This document shows positions 1 through 7,970 of a stretch of DNA of 10,000 nucleotides, piece after piece (the stretch's first letter is position 1; every line of letters starts with the position of its first letter). Position numbers and translations under genes: made by a program. The stretch comes from Cristatella mucedo (taxonomy: Eukaryota; Bryozoa; Phylactolaemata; Cristatellidae): NCBI GenBank assembly GCA_009760855.2, contig WPIO01000055.1, forward strand, positions 657,501 to 667,500, in the 5' to 3' direction. A model generated the notes under the pieces. It was given only the letters and a program-made list of their open reading frames with translations, was not told where the DNA came from and made no database searches.

Positions 1-140
1 CTCGTGTGCTGTGACCCAGAGCCGCCGCCGCTCCGCGAATCCTCCTGCTGCCGCTGCTGGGGCGAAGCACCTGTGCATCGTCACGTAACCGCCATTTCTA
101 ACTGCCCTTGTTCTTATGACTTTGTTGCACGTCTTTGCAG

Positions 141-366
141 TGACATAAGACACTGCATGCAGTATATATCCTACTGGGGCGGTCGAAATTATCTGGTTTT
201 CATGGGAGATGCTCGTATACGGCAGCTGTACTACGAACTAGTGACCATGCTCAACTCGGGCTACGCGGCATCTGCAGCCGCATCCGGCGGGCAGCTCGGC
301 ACGGCGCAGGATGCAAACCGATCACGTGACCTGTCCTTTATCGAGCCGCAGATAAACCTGCGAGTG
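141..366 (+). CDS. CASD1: CASD1 exon: GD(S/A)RIRQL nucleophile block, catalytic Ser replaced by Ala
   Basis: The exon opens after a pyrimidine-rich acceptor ending TTTGCAG (134-140) and closes at a GTGAGT donor (367-372). It enters in phase 2 and leaves in phase 0, giving 75 full codons. The peptide runs CMQYISYWGG, then LVFMGDARIRQLYYELV, then an Ala/Gly-rich stretch, then FIEPQINLRV. The block matches the first conserved motif of the CASD1 head, where GDS carries the serine nucleophile. Here the codon at 211-213 is GCT (Ala) instead of Ser. All other residues around it are well conserved, so the register is secure. The final FIEPQINLRV aligns with the stretch that directly precedes FLW in the family, which sets the junction with the exon at 657. 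The reading frame stays open upstream to base 4, but that part has no family resemblance and I treat it as intron. Confidence 0.88.
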
Positions 367-656
367 GTGAGTGAATGCGAGCAGCTCGATTGACGTCGGC
401 TGCGCTGCTTCTTCCCCCCCTCACTGCATCCGCTGCTGCTTCCCGCGGCCACGACAGACCGAGCGTTTGCTCTTGCAGCAAAACGTGACCGTCAGCTAGT
501 TTAGTTTTCTGGCAACAGCAGGGGACAGTGGCAGAGAATTGTGACCAACCTGTCTCTCTGGCGGTTCCCTGTGTCAGAGTGACGTTATTGCTGCACGGTC
601 GGCGCTGACATTGCGTATCCAACCCGTAAGTCCTCTCTTATGCCTGTTCGCTATAG
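367..656 (+). other. intron with a possible 48-nt cassette exon
   Basis: Intron bounded by GTGAGT and CTATAG. Inside it, 578-625 is flanked by a TGTGTCAG acceptor and a perfect GTAAGT donor. It is 48 nt long, open in phase 0, and would code SDVIAARSALTLRIQP. The conserved flanks (LRV from the previous exon, HFLWRP from the next) join directly in other CASD1 proteins, so this would be an optional insertion or a decoy. Confidence 0.4.
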
Positions 657-767
657 CATTTCCTGTGGAGGCCGAACGTGGACAAGAACATGATTGAGAC
701 GCTCACCAACTGGACCAAGGCGGAAGCTTCTAATTCTCCGAGCATTGTCATCACCGGCAGCACCATG
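657..767 (+). CDS. CASD1: CASD1 exon: FLWRPNV block
   Basis: The exon starts after CTATAG (651-656) in phase 0 and yields HFLWRPNVDKNMIETLTNW followed by TKAEASNSPSIVITGSTM, 37 codons. FLW[RH]P and the hydrophobic SIVITGST strand are hallmark segments of the CASD1 lumenal head. The strand corresponds to the family segment usually ending in a Gly-rich turn and ATW. The donor is weak by consensus (ATG|GTACTG at 768-773), but it is the only one that ends the exon where homology stops and in a phase compatible with the next exons. NWT is a potential N-glycosylation sequon, consistent with lumenal exposure. The acceptor lacks a long pyrimidine run but directly abuts the conserved peptide. Confidence 0.85.
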
Positions 768-1329
768 GTACTGTGCCCGGGCGGCGGCCATTTATTTGAT
801 AGTTTTTTGTGCTGGCTTTTTTGTGTTTCGCTCCAAGGGGATGAACTGAACCCGGCCTCTTTTCCCCCCAGTCCTTTCATGAAATGATGTTTAGTTTTAT
901 TAATGAAGTGGGTCAGCCTGTCGGGCTGTTTCTCGGGGCTAGTGTCGCAACCTCTGTAGCCTGGGCAGCCGGGTTCGAGTTCAGCTTTGCAGCGAGAGCT
1001 TTCTTTAGCCGATCGGTCGGTCGGTGTGTGCCATAGCGCTGGGTGATCGGAAGCAGGGCCAGCACTGGCACTCAGGGCAAGATGCTGTTAGCTGGCCGGC
1101 ACGTTAAGTCGGTGCCCAATGCCATAAGAATGATCACATTTTATTCGTAAATTGTGAATCTGAGTAAATCTGTGTAAATATGGCTGGCTGATCGGGCAGC
1201 TGGCTGACCATTGTGCCTCCACTGTACTCTATGTCTTTGTCATCGCGCTGGCCGGGTAGGGAAGAGTCGTGTATCGTGGACCACGTTTGTTGAACCGACG
1301 GCCATCCGAGGCTGCCTGCCCGCGTAACT

Positions 1330-1377
1330 CGCCGGTGTCTGCGTGCTCGGTTTCGCCGGTGTCTGCGTGCTCGGTTT
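1330..1377 (+). repeat. 24-bp tandem repeat, two copies
   Basis: Two adjacent identical units (1330-1353 and 1354-1377), each beginning CGCCGGTGTCTGCGTGCTCG and ending GTTT. It lies in a GC-rich part of the intron, about 110 bp before the candidate microexon. Confidence 0.9.
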
Positions 1378-1485
1378 TCTGTGTAGAGCCCGGCTGCTGC
1401 CGTGCGTCAGCAGCCAGAGGCAGGCTGGCAGGCAGGTCTGGGCGGCAAGGCTTGACTGCCTCCGATGGCGCTGTCTCTTTTGAAG

Positions 1486-1522
1486 GAGAGCATCAAATCG
1501 TACGATCCCGCCGAGCTGCACG
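1486..1522 (+). CDS. CASD1: CASD1 candidate 37-nt microexon (SIK block)
   Basis: The acceptor CTGTCTCTTTTGAAG (1471-1485) and donor GTACGT (1523-1528) bound 37 nt coding ESIKSYDPAELH plus one base. It enters in phase 0, matching the end of the 657-767 exon. It leaves in phase 1, matching an acceptor at 3313 inside the next exon (G|AG giving Glu). The SIK residues coincide with the family segment following the GxxTW turn, where SIK is common. The upstream frame contains a TGA at 1453, so the exon cannot extend far. Support is phase fit plus a short peptide match, with no long homology. The alternative is direct splicing of 767 to 3292. Confidence 0.5.
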
Positions 1523-2224
1523 GTACGTCCTGCGATTCTTGGCTCGAGCGTGTGCGCAGCGCTGCGCAGGCTGAAGGCGGTGCTGCTTGCACCAGCACCA
1601 CAGGGCTGACGGCCGAGCTGCTAGCTTGTGATGCAGCAATAGACTCGGCGGCGGAAGGGCACACAGAGATCATGGCTGACGGTCTTGGGTGTGCAATCAA
1701 GGGTGCGAAGGGGCTATGGTACTTCTGGCCTGCTGTGCAGTGTGTCACACCTGCAATGTCGTGGCCTGCAACAGCAGCTCTGCCGTGGATTAGTTTTAAA
1801 ATAATGATAGTAATAAGAAGAATAAGAATAAGAAAAATGTCTTTTTTTCTATAGCACGATAAGAGAACCAAATATCTATGTGGGCGCTTTACATGTGGCT
1901 GCAAGAGAAGTAACAATCAAGAGTTAATGACAAGCAAGACATTGTGCTGCGAAAGCACCCAAGGAGGCACATGGTGCCACCGGTTAGCAAGGCCCCTTGT
2001 TAGTAACGTACGCTGAGTCATGCACAGGTAATCTTGCAAAGCGCACACGAATCAAGGACAAGTTCGCTGGAGATCAGAGAAAGCAGAGTGGAGCAGATTC
2101 GTCTGAAGTAGCTGAGTACAGTATGATGCAAAGTCAATGCTTATGGTGGCAGAAACCGGAATGGCACAGATTAGGCATGGAGACATTTTTTTTAGTGAAT
2201 TAAGTTACCTTTGTAAACCGATGA

Positions 2225-2444
2225 GGTACACGGGTATTTAATCCTTGGCACTTCCTGGCACATAGCTAGTAATACTGTAATCACTGGCATATCTCCAGTG
2301 CCTCAGGGTGACCGCGATGTGGTCTGTTTCCTAGCAAGGTACACTGGTATTTAATCTTTGGTACTTGCTGGCACACTGACTGGTAACATTGTAATCACTG
2401 GCATATCTCCAGTGCGTGCCATAGGGTGGCCATGATGTGGTCTG
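2225..2444 (+). repeat. 113-bp-period tandem duplication, two diverged copies
   Basis: Copy 1 (2225-2326) and copy 2 (2338-2444) share GGTACAC-GGTATTTAATC, TGTAATCACTGGCATATC and GATGTGGTCTG, with scattered substitutions and a small indel. Each copy contains the 19-nt hairpin CACTGGCATATCTCCAGTG (2282-2300 and 2396-2414), with 6-bp arms around a 7-nt loop, conserved exactly in both. No coding potential is evident. Confidence 0.88.
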
Positions 2445-3291
2445 TGTCGGTACGTGGCTGCATTCACTGCCCATCATGGCTGGCTCGAAATACCTACCGG
2501 CGGTGTGCATCCGATAGCACGCCGGTGGCACGAGCAATGCGAGGCTTCTCAATGTGCGATCGCCATGTTATGACATGTTATGACATCGGTTTGCAGCACC
2601 CCCTCTTGCCATTACCCTGCCCCTTCCCGGTGCCGCTGCAACGTTGCCATGGAGATGCCAGGTGTATGCCTGCAGAGGTGCCGTGGCTGCATTCTTCCCA
2701 TTCCATTCAGCTCAGTGTAGCATCTAGATTGGTGTCTTATGCTGGTCGACTGTTCATTGTGTGTGCATGGCCCATGGTTTTTGTGCGAGTGGGATGCGCC
2801 GGTGGGATGGGCACGCGAGTGTAAGCTGTAAGTCACGTGTGCATCTGCTCCTAGTAAGACCAGACAGCTGGTGCTGATGCATGCAGGCCCTGCCGGCAAT
2901 GGAGACCGTGCCTCTAAAGAGCGAAAGTGCGTGTTCTTGCGCATAGCAAATAGTAATTGCAGATCGATTAGTGTTTGATCGTTTGCACCCCCCCCCTTGC
3001 ATCAGCTGCCATCGTAGGGTGTAGCCTAGGTTACAGGGCTGCATCTCCAACTCACAGCTTCTGGGATCAGCAACCAACCGAAAGCTACAATGACGTCACC
3101 AGGTTCACAGCATTTACCGACCCTGCTCATGGGTTTGAGTGTGCTTCAGCAAGCAATAAAGGATTGTCCACTGCAAGTGGGTGGGTGGGGTGATGTCTGT
3201 TAAGGCTATTCTGTGGCTGCTATTTTTTTTTTGTTTGTTTACAAATTCGGCCCTTGAATTAGCCAAACTTTACTGCTTTACTTTTTTTCAG

Positions 3292-3421
3292 GGTGTGGCT
3301 GCATGTCGTGCAGAGCACTGGTCTGCTTTGCGATTTGTAGGAAACCTTCGGAAGTTACTGGAAGAGGTCAACAAGCTGCTGGCCATCAGCAAGGACTCGA
3401 CGATTGTCTGGAGCCTGCAGG
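3292..3421 (+). CDS. CASD1: CASD1 exon: helix before the LQDP motif (alternative starts 3292 or 3314)
   Basis: The exon ends at AGG|GTGAGC (donor 3422-3427) in phase 1. The secure part codes HWSALRFVGNLRKLLEEV, NKLLAISKDSTIVWSLQ and the first base of Asp. It corresponds to the amphipathic helix and the hydrophobic strand leading into LQDP in CASD1. Two acceptors are possible. The first, TTTTTTTCAG|G (AG at 3290-3291), has the strong pyrimidine tract and joins phase 0 to the 767 exon. The second, CGTGCAG (AG at 3312-3313), joins phase 1 to the 1486-1522 microexon. The 22 nt between them would code GVAACRA, which has no clear family match. Confidence 0.84.
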
Positions 3422-4727
3422 GTGAGCATGACTGGCACCACATGCCGGCCGATCCAAGCCGCGTGGGTAGCTAATGAGCGCTGGTTTGTGCACACTTGCC
3501 CTACCACTCGCTGTCAGCCTGCTTGTGACGTGTGGCATGCATTCAATTTTATCATTCCTCATCTTTTGATGTGGGCCGCTGCTTTTCTTTTGCACACGGG
3601 CTAGCCTCTCTCTCCCCCCCCCATCTCGTCGTCTGTCTGTCCGTCTGTATCTGCCTGCCTGGTCTCCTCTCGGCCTTGGCGTGTCTACGATGCGTAGCTG
3701 GCTGGTGTTGCAAGGTTTGTTGTCAGGCACCAATAGACCGTACGGTACGGTATGTTGCTAGTGCACACACACACTCACAGTGACTGCCACCGTGTGTGCA
3801 TTCGTGCATCCACTTGCATCATCGTTCGTTTACACACATCGTCCGCGTAGCCATGAGATTGGATGGGGCGATTTTCTTTTTCATACGCCGTTTGCTTTGG
3901 CCGAATGGTTTCCAGCTCCCGGCTTCGTGGCCCTTGTTTGCGGTTTGTTTGACTATGGCTTTCACTAACCGTTGGGGAAAGGGTATGAGGCGAGGTGATG
4001 ATGGCGGGAGGCCATTTCAATTGTCCACCAAGCGATGGCATCATCATCCTAGCGGTCGAAGTCGAGTCAACGAGGTCAACCTGAACCTGCCAAGCAACCG
4101 CCAATCACAGAGCTGGGATGGCTGTACGAGTGCCAACAGCAGCCACAGCTGCAGGAGCTTCTCACTGGCTGTGCTGTTCCCCTCTGTGCAACGTGCTCCA
4201 CCTCTTCCTGTTTGTCTTTCACCTCCCCTTTCTCTGCGGTCCTCTTCCTGTTTGTCTTTGTCTCCCTTTCTTCTGTCTCCGTCTCTTTTTTGTATTTGTC
4301 CTCCCTTCTTCTGTCTCCTCCTTCTCCTCTTAATCCGCTTCTTCTTCATCCTCCTGCTCATCCTCCTGCTCATCAAACTCCTCATTCTCATCCTTATCCT
4401 CCTTTATATCCTCCTCTTCTTCACCTATTCCTTCTCCTCCTACTCCTTCAAACTTCTTTCTTCTCCTTCTCACCCCCTTTCTCAGCCTTCTCTCTATCCT
4501 CCTACTCCTTCAGCTCCTCTTTGTTCTCCTCGGCAGTCCAGTGCAGCCACCACTCTTCCTTTCGGCCATGCTCAGACTTGCTAGCCAGTCCTTTGACTGA
4601 TCACAAGTGGCTCAGCGTTTTGATAGGTTGCTTGCAACTATGCACGTTTGTCACTGCTCCTCTTGGCACCTGTGATTTTGCTATACTGTTTTGAAAGGTT
4701 TCTCGAGTGTGACTTTCTTTGCTTCAG
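3422..4727 (+). other. intron, 1.3 kb
   Basis: Intron between two secure exons. A frame of 262 codons opens at 3796 but is generated by low-complexity sequence and resembles no known protein. The 3' half is dominated by a pyrimidine-rich block. No RNA gene or complete mobile element is seen. Confidence 0.75.
4190..4550 (+). repeat. pyrimidine-rich low-complexity tract (CTT/CCT/CTC mixtures)
   Basis: About 360 bp that are overwhelmingly C and T, with irregular CTCCT, CTTCT and TCCTCC units. CTCTTCCTGTTTGTCTTT occurs twice, about 40 bp apart, near 4202 and 4242. The opposite strand is a polypurine tract. The Ser/Leu/Pro-rich and Arg/Lys-rich frames across it are products of composition, not genes. 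Confidence 0.85.
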
Positions 4728-4803
4728 ATCCTTACGTGGACACTAGCAATAAGACGGTGAATGGACTTATCGATTCATACAACGAAGAGGTCATGCGTGT
4801 CCT
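4728..4803 (+). CDS. CASD1: CASD1 exon: DP...LIDSYNEEV block
   Basis: The acceptor TTTGCTTCAG (AG at 4726-4727) and a perfect GTAAGT donor (4804-4809) bound 76 nt. It enters in phase 1, completing GAT (Asp) with the base carried from 3421, and leaves in phase 2. The peptide DPYVDTSNKTVNGLIDSYNE EVMRV continues SLQ to make the conserved LQDP. The IDSYNEE segment aligns with the family's N-x-x-ID-x-YN helix. NKT is a potential glycosylation sequon. This exon is highly diagnostic because both neighbours' phases and motifs must fit simultaneously. Confidence 0.9.
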
Positions 4804-4850
4804 GTAAGTACCCTCTCTAACCCACTCTCCTCTCTCTCTTTCTCTGTGTC

Positions 4851-4930
4851 TAATAATAATAATAATAATGCACTTGATTAAGCGCCCTCAGAGAACTCAA
4901 TCTCTCTCTAGGCGTTTTACATTTGCTCCC
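4851..4930 (-). mobile_element. non-LTR retrotransposon 3' tail fragment, minus orientation
   Basis: (TAA)n at 4851-4869 is followed by GCACTTGATTAAGCGCCCTC, then AGAGAACTCAATCTCT, up to CATTTGCT. Read on the minus strand it ends in GGGCGCTTAATCAAGTGC plus (ATT)n, the usual layout of CR1/L2-type 3' tails in invertebrates. It is an inverted copy of 4946-5034 and resembles 7891-7970. It is severely 5'-truncated and has no coding part. Confidence 0.78.
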
Positions 4931-4945
4931 GTCTCTGTCTCTCTC

Positions 4946-5034
4946 TTCCTTTGCAGCAAATGTAAATAAAGCATCTAGAAAGAGATTGAGTTCTCTGAGG
5001 GCGCTTTATCAGGTGTATTATTATTATTATTATT
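4946..5034 (+). mobile_element. non-LTR retrotransposon 3' tail fragment, plus orientation
   Basis: TTTGCAGCAAATG leads into GCATCTAGAAAGAGATTGAG, TTCTCTGAGGGCGC and TTTATCAGGTG, then (ATT)n at about 5016-5033. On its reverse complement it is nearly identical to 7901-7970, apart from a 4-nt insertion and a few substitutions. Immediately downstream begins the long (CT)n tract. The TTTGCAG at its 5' edge resembles a splice acceptor but leads into no conserved peptide. Confidence 0.82.
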
Positions 5035-5049
5035 CTCTGTCTGTCAGAA

Positions 5050-5398
<349 letters not shown>

Positions 5399-6094
5399 TC
5401 TATTTCCCAGGTTACATCTCTTTGTGTATGCGTGCGACCGGCATATGTGTTCACAGGCACACTGAAGCTTGCAACACAACTGGCATTGCTCGTGTAGCAT
5501 GCACAGTATGCCGTAGTCTTTAGAAGCAGCATGATAGGGTGGCCAGATTTGGTGCCCCGAATCCTGAAGCAGGGGCTGCTAAACCCCAGATAGGCCAGAC
5601 TGTCTGCCACATTCGGAACTCATGTCGTGAGCTTCTCACTTTTCATTTCACAATGCTTCTGCTGCTTTTGCTGCTGCTGCTGCATAGTGGCTTGATGTGA
5701 AGTAACAACTCCTGCAGTCATTGTCCAACTATTTCGGCTAGCTAGACATCAATGATCCAACTGCTTGCAGGTCTTCCTCCCTGTGCAGAACATTTGTACA
5801 GCTCGTGAAAACCTCCGAACGGCTAGGCTTGTCAGTCGTCGATGTTGCATCTGCCACATCATTTCTCGCCGATCTGAACAGGCTTCCCAGCAAGCAGCAC
5901 ATCGACCTCTGCCCGTTTCATCCAGCAGGCTCCACATCACTTTGATCTTTTGATCTCTTTATTCTCTTGCTGCAGAATATCACCTCTCCGAAATACTCCT
6001 TCGGGCTTCTTCTTCGGCATCGCCCGCCTGCTCCTCCTCCTCCTCTGACTCTAGTCGTTCAGCTGTGCAGCTTCTAGTTACCTCAAAGCCTTAG

Positions 6095-6405
6095 AAGACT
6101 GCGCCTCTGTTTATGTTCAGCCAAAGCCTGGCATTCACTGTCGGCTGAAGTCACGTCTCGCCCTGACTTTACGAATATTCAAAACTCACCTGTTTCTCAC
6201 AGCATCTCGTCTGTATGTATGAGTTGTCCTCGTTGTGCTTATGAGTGCTGAAATTACCACTTAATGTTATCACTAACCAATTGACACGCTTCCCTTTCAA
6301 CTATTTGTTAAGTGCTTAGAAAGAGATCTAGCTGCTTAAGTGCTTAGAAAGAGATCTAGTTCTCTTAGGATGCTAAACAGACGTTTTAGTATTAATATTA
6401 TAACC
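6095..6405 (+). pseudogene. decayed non-LTR reverse-transcriptase C-terminus with 3' UTR and tail
   Basis: The frame from about 6117 reads SAKAWHSLSAEVTSRPDFTN, which matches the [AG]PKxWNSLP-x-x-[IV]R-x-SPxF block near the end of CR1/L2-type ORF2 proteins. The continuation KTHLFLTAS is found in another frame (6181-6207) before a TGA at 6220, so a frameshift near 6177 separates the two pieces. Downstream, 6309-6405 resembles the 3' tail fragments at 4946-5034 (GCTTAGAAAGAGATCTAGTT, TCTCTTAGGATGC) and ends in an AT-rich remnant. The copy is 5'-truncated and inactive. Confidence 0.7.
6309..6359 (+). repeat. 28-bp tandem duplication inside the retroelement tail
   Basis: TAAGTGCTTAGAAAGAGATC followed by TAG occurs at 6309-6331 and again, exactly, at 6337-6359, separated by CTGCT. 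It duplicates the start of the diverged non-LTR tail. Confidence 0.92.
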
Positions 6406-6618
6406 TGCAGGGTTTGCTTAGCCTAAAAAGTTTTTTGACAAATTCACGACCAAACTCTCAAACTCAACCTGGTTTGTCGCTGCCGAGTGTTGGAGCTGGC
6501 AGGCTGATGGCGGCGGCGGTGGCTGTGGGCCCATAGCACTAGCGAAGGCGCCTCGCCAGGCGCCGTGCTGGGACATTCACACTCGCCCCGTGTCTCTCTC
6601 GCGCGCTCTCGTGTGCAG

Positions 6619-6763
6619 TGAGAGCAGCAAAGTGGTCATCTGGAGCTCGTCCCGGCTCGTCGCGCAAGGAACCAACAACAATGCGTCGGCTCAGCCGTCG
6701 CACTGGCGTTCGTCGGCTGCCGCCGCCGCCACCTCTCCAACGAGTCCGCCGGCGCACCAGATC
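6619..6763 (+). CDS. CASD1: CASD1 exon: RLVAQG block, catalytic DxxH region not conserved
   Basis: The acceptor CTCTCGTGTGCAG (AG at 6617-6618) and donor GTGAGT (6764-6769) bound 145 nt. It enters in phase 2 (CT|T, Leu) and leaves in phase 0. The peptide starts LESSKVVIWSSSRLVAQGTN; KVVIWSSSRLVAQ aligns with the strand and helix that precede the catalytic D-G-L-H in CASD1. What follows is NNASAQPSHWRSS, then AAAAATSPTSPPAHQI, a low-complexity stretch. By spacing, the His at 6701-6703 could stand at the catalytic His position, but the residue three before it is Gln and not Asp. Either the DxxH is lost or a small exon between 6764 and 7073 was missed. NAS is a possible N-glycosylation sequon. 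Confidence 0.78.
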
Positions 6764-7073
6764 GTGAGTCCAGCTGCCTGCTTTGTCTCCTCTCCTTTCC
6801 CTTGTACCAGCCGTGCTTTTCTGCCGCATGCGCCGAGGTTGCGCTCGAAGCTGCAGCCTCGGCGGTGCCGCAGCTGCGCCTCCGGTGAGTCCTGCGACTG
6901 ACGGGCTTGCCGAGGCAAGTCGCCTCGGCCGATCTCATCGAGCCAGGTGGTGGGGGAGGGCCGACGTCCTTTGTATGCGGGCACGCGCGCACGCGGATTC
7001 GTTGGCCATTCGCTGCCAGCCGGTGAGCCGGCCGTGATTTCAGCGGCTACCTTGCATTTTTGGTGATCTGCAG

Positions 7074-7198
7074 GACATCCAGATGCTGCTGAACAAGTAC
7101 TGCAACGACCGAATGTTTTATCAGGACGCCACTTGTTGTGCCACGGCCGAGCCACACACGATGCTGCAGCTCGTCGCCGCTATTGTGTTCGGTTCATG
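7074..7198 (+). CDS. CASD1: CASD1 exon: NKYCND Cys block and start of the first membrane helix
   Basis: The acceptor GATCTGCAG (AG at 7072-7073) opens phase 0; the donor ATG|GTGCGT (7199-7204) closes in phase 2 at the edge of a GT repeat. The peptide DIQMLLNKYCNDRMFYQDAT CCATAEPHTMLQLVAAIVFGS matches the family's L-x-N-x-YCN...CC segment, which follows the catalytic domain. It then begins a hydrophobic helix that is completed by the exon at 9085. The conserved Cys residues (YC, CC) are typical of this lumenal stalk. An earlier in-frame acceptor (TTTCAG at 7038-7043) would add ten residues and cannot be excluded. Confidence 0.88.

Positions 7199-7200
<2 letters not shown>

Positions 7201-7230
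<30 letters not shown>
7201..7230 (+). repeat. (GT)n microsatellite at the donor site
   Basis: About 15 GT units begin within the donor GTGCGT of the preceding CASD1 exon. Confidence 0.95.
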
Positions 7231-7233
<3 letters not shown>

Positions 7234-7496
7234 CGCGGTCGAGCTTGCTTCTAGAAGTGTCGCTTTGCCCCCCCCCCCCGTCAGTCACCACCAGCAGCCC
7301 AGTACGACGACGAGCTGTTCGTCATCAGCTCATGCCTGCTTGGCAGCGCTGGGCTTGGCTAGAGATTCGCGCAGGCATCTGCTCTTATGTGGAAGGAGCT
7401 GCTAGCGGTCGCTGGTACCTCGAAAGCGGCTTGTAGCAGCTGCGCTTTCCTACATCCAGTGTTTGCCATGCTCAGGACCATACGTGTTTATGCACC

Positions 7497-7532
7497 GGGG
7501 GGGGGGAGGGAGGGAGGGAGGGAGGGAGGGGG
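7497..7532 (+). repeat. G-run followed by (GGGA)n
   Basis: A run of about ten Gs, then GAGGGAGGGAGGGAGGG units. The tract has many G3 blocks with one-base loops and could fold as a G-quadruplex on the + strand and its transcript. Confidence 0.9.
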
Positions 7533-7783
7533 TTAAAGGCTATATTCTGATGCTGTCGGGGTTGCAAACAGCCTAACCACGCAGATGTGACGTCATTAAC
7601 GACAGAAATCGTGCATTGCATCATGCTTAGACGTGTGAGGACACTATGAGGTATGCCTACAGAAATGAACGAAATCGACCGATTTCAGGGCACATGCCTG
7701 CCATTTTAAAAACCCAGTGCTTTTTCAGAATCTTTTACTTCTCTTTTCGATCCGGTGCAAACCGGCTTAGACAGCTGCAGTAT

Positions 7784-7970
<187 letters not shown>

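Larger units (their letters stand above)
768..3291 (+). other. long intronic region (with candidate microexon at 1486-1522)
   Basis: About 2.5 kb between two secure CASD1 exons. It contains a 24-bp tandem repeat, a candidate 37-nt microexon, an A-rich patch near 1795-1840, a 113-bp-period tandem duplication, a C-run near 2990 and a T-run near 3222. The frame open over 1465-1854 carries no family signature beyond the microexon peptide. No other gene is recognisable on either strand. Confidence 0.6.

Noticed and set aside
4-140. Upstream extension of the open frame into the first exon
   Set aside because: The encoded peptide has no CASD1 similarity, and a good acceptor (TTTGCAG) sits at 134-140 just before homology begins.
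965-982. GGGTTCGAGTTC resembling a tRNA B-box
   Set aside because: No matching A-box or cloverleaf could be drawn around it.
1465-1854. 129-codon plus-strand frame beginning ATG
   Set aside because: Only the stretch 1486-1522 has any family resemblance; the remainder lacks motifs and the region is GC-rich.
3091-3099. TGACGTCA-like CRE sites (also near 7587)
   Set aside because: Short palindromes in introns with no promoter context; expected by chance.
3796-4584. 262-codon plus-strand frame
   Set aside because: Lies within an intron between secure exons, and its second half is translated pyrimidine-rich low-complexity sequence.
6815-6888. Exon-like segment with a strong pyrimidine acceptor and GTGAGT donor between two CASD1 exons
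   Set aside because: 74 nt entering in phase 0 would leave in phase 2 and break the frame into the 7074 exon; the peptide shows no DxxH or family match.
6915-7022. Phase-compatible segment containing DSLAIR, possibly the DGLH site
   Set aside because: The acceptor has no pyrimidine tract, the His is absent, and the rest of the peptide does not resemble the family.
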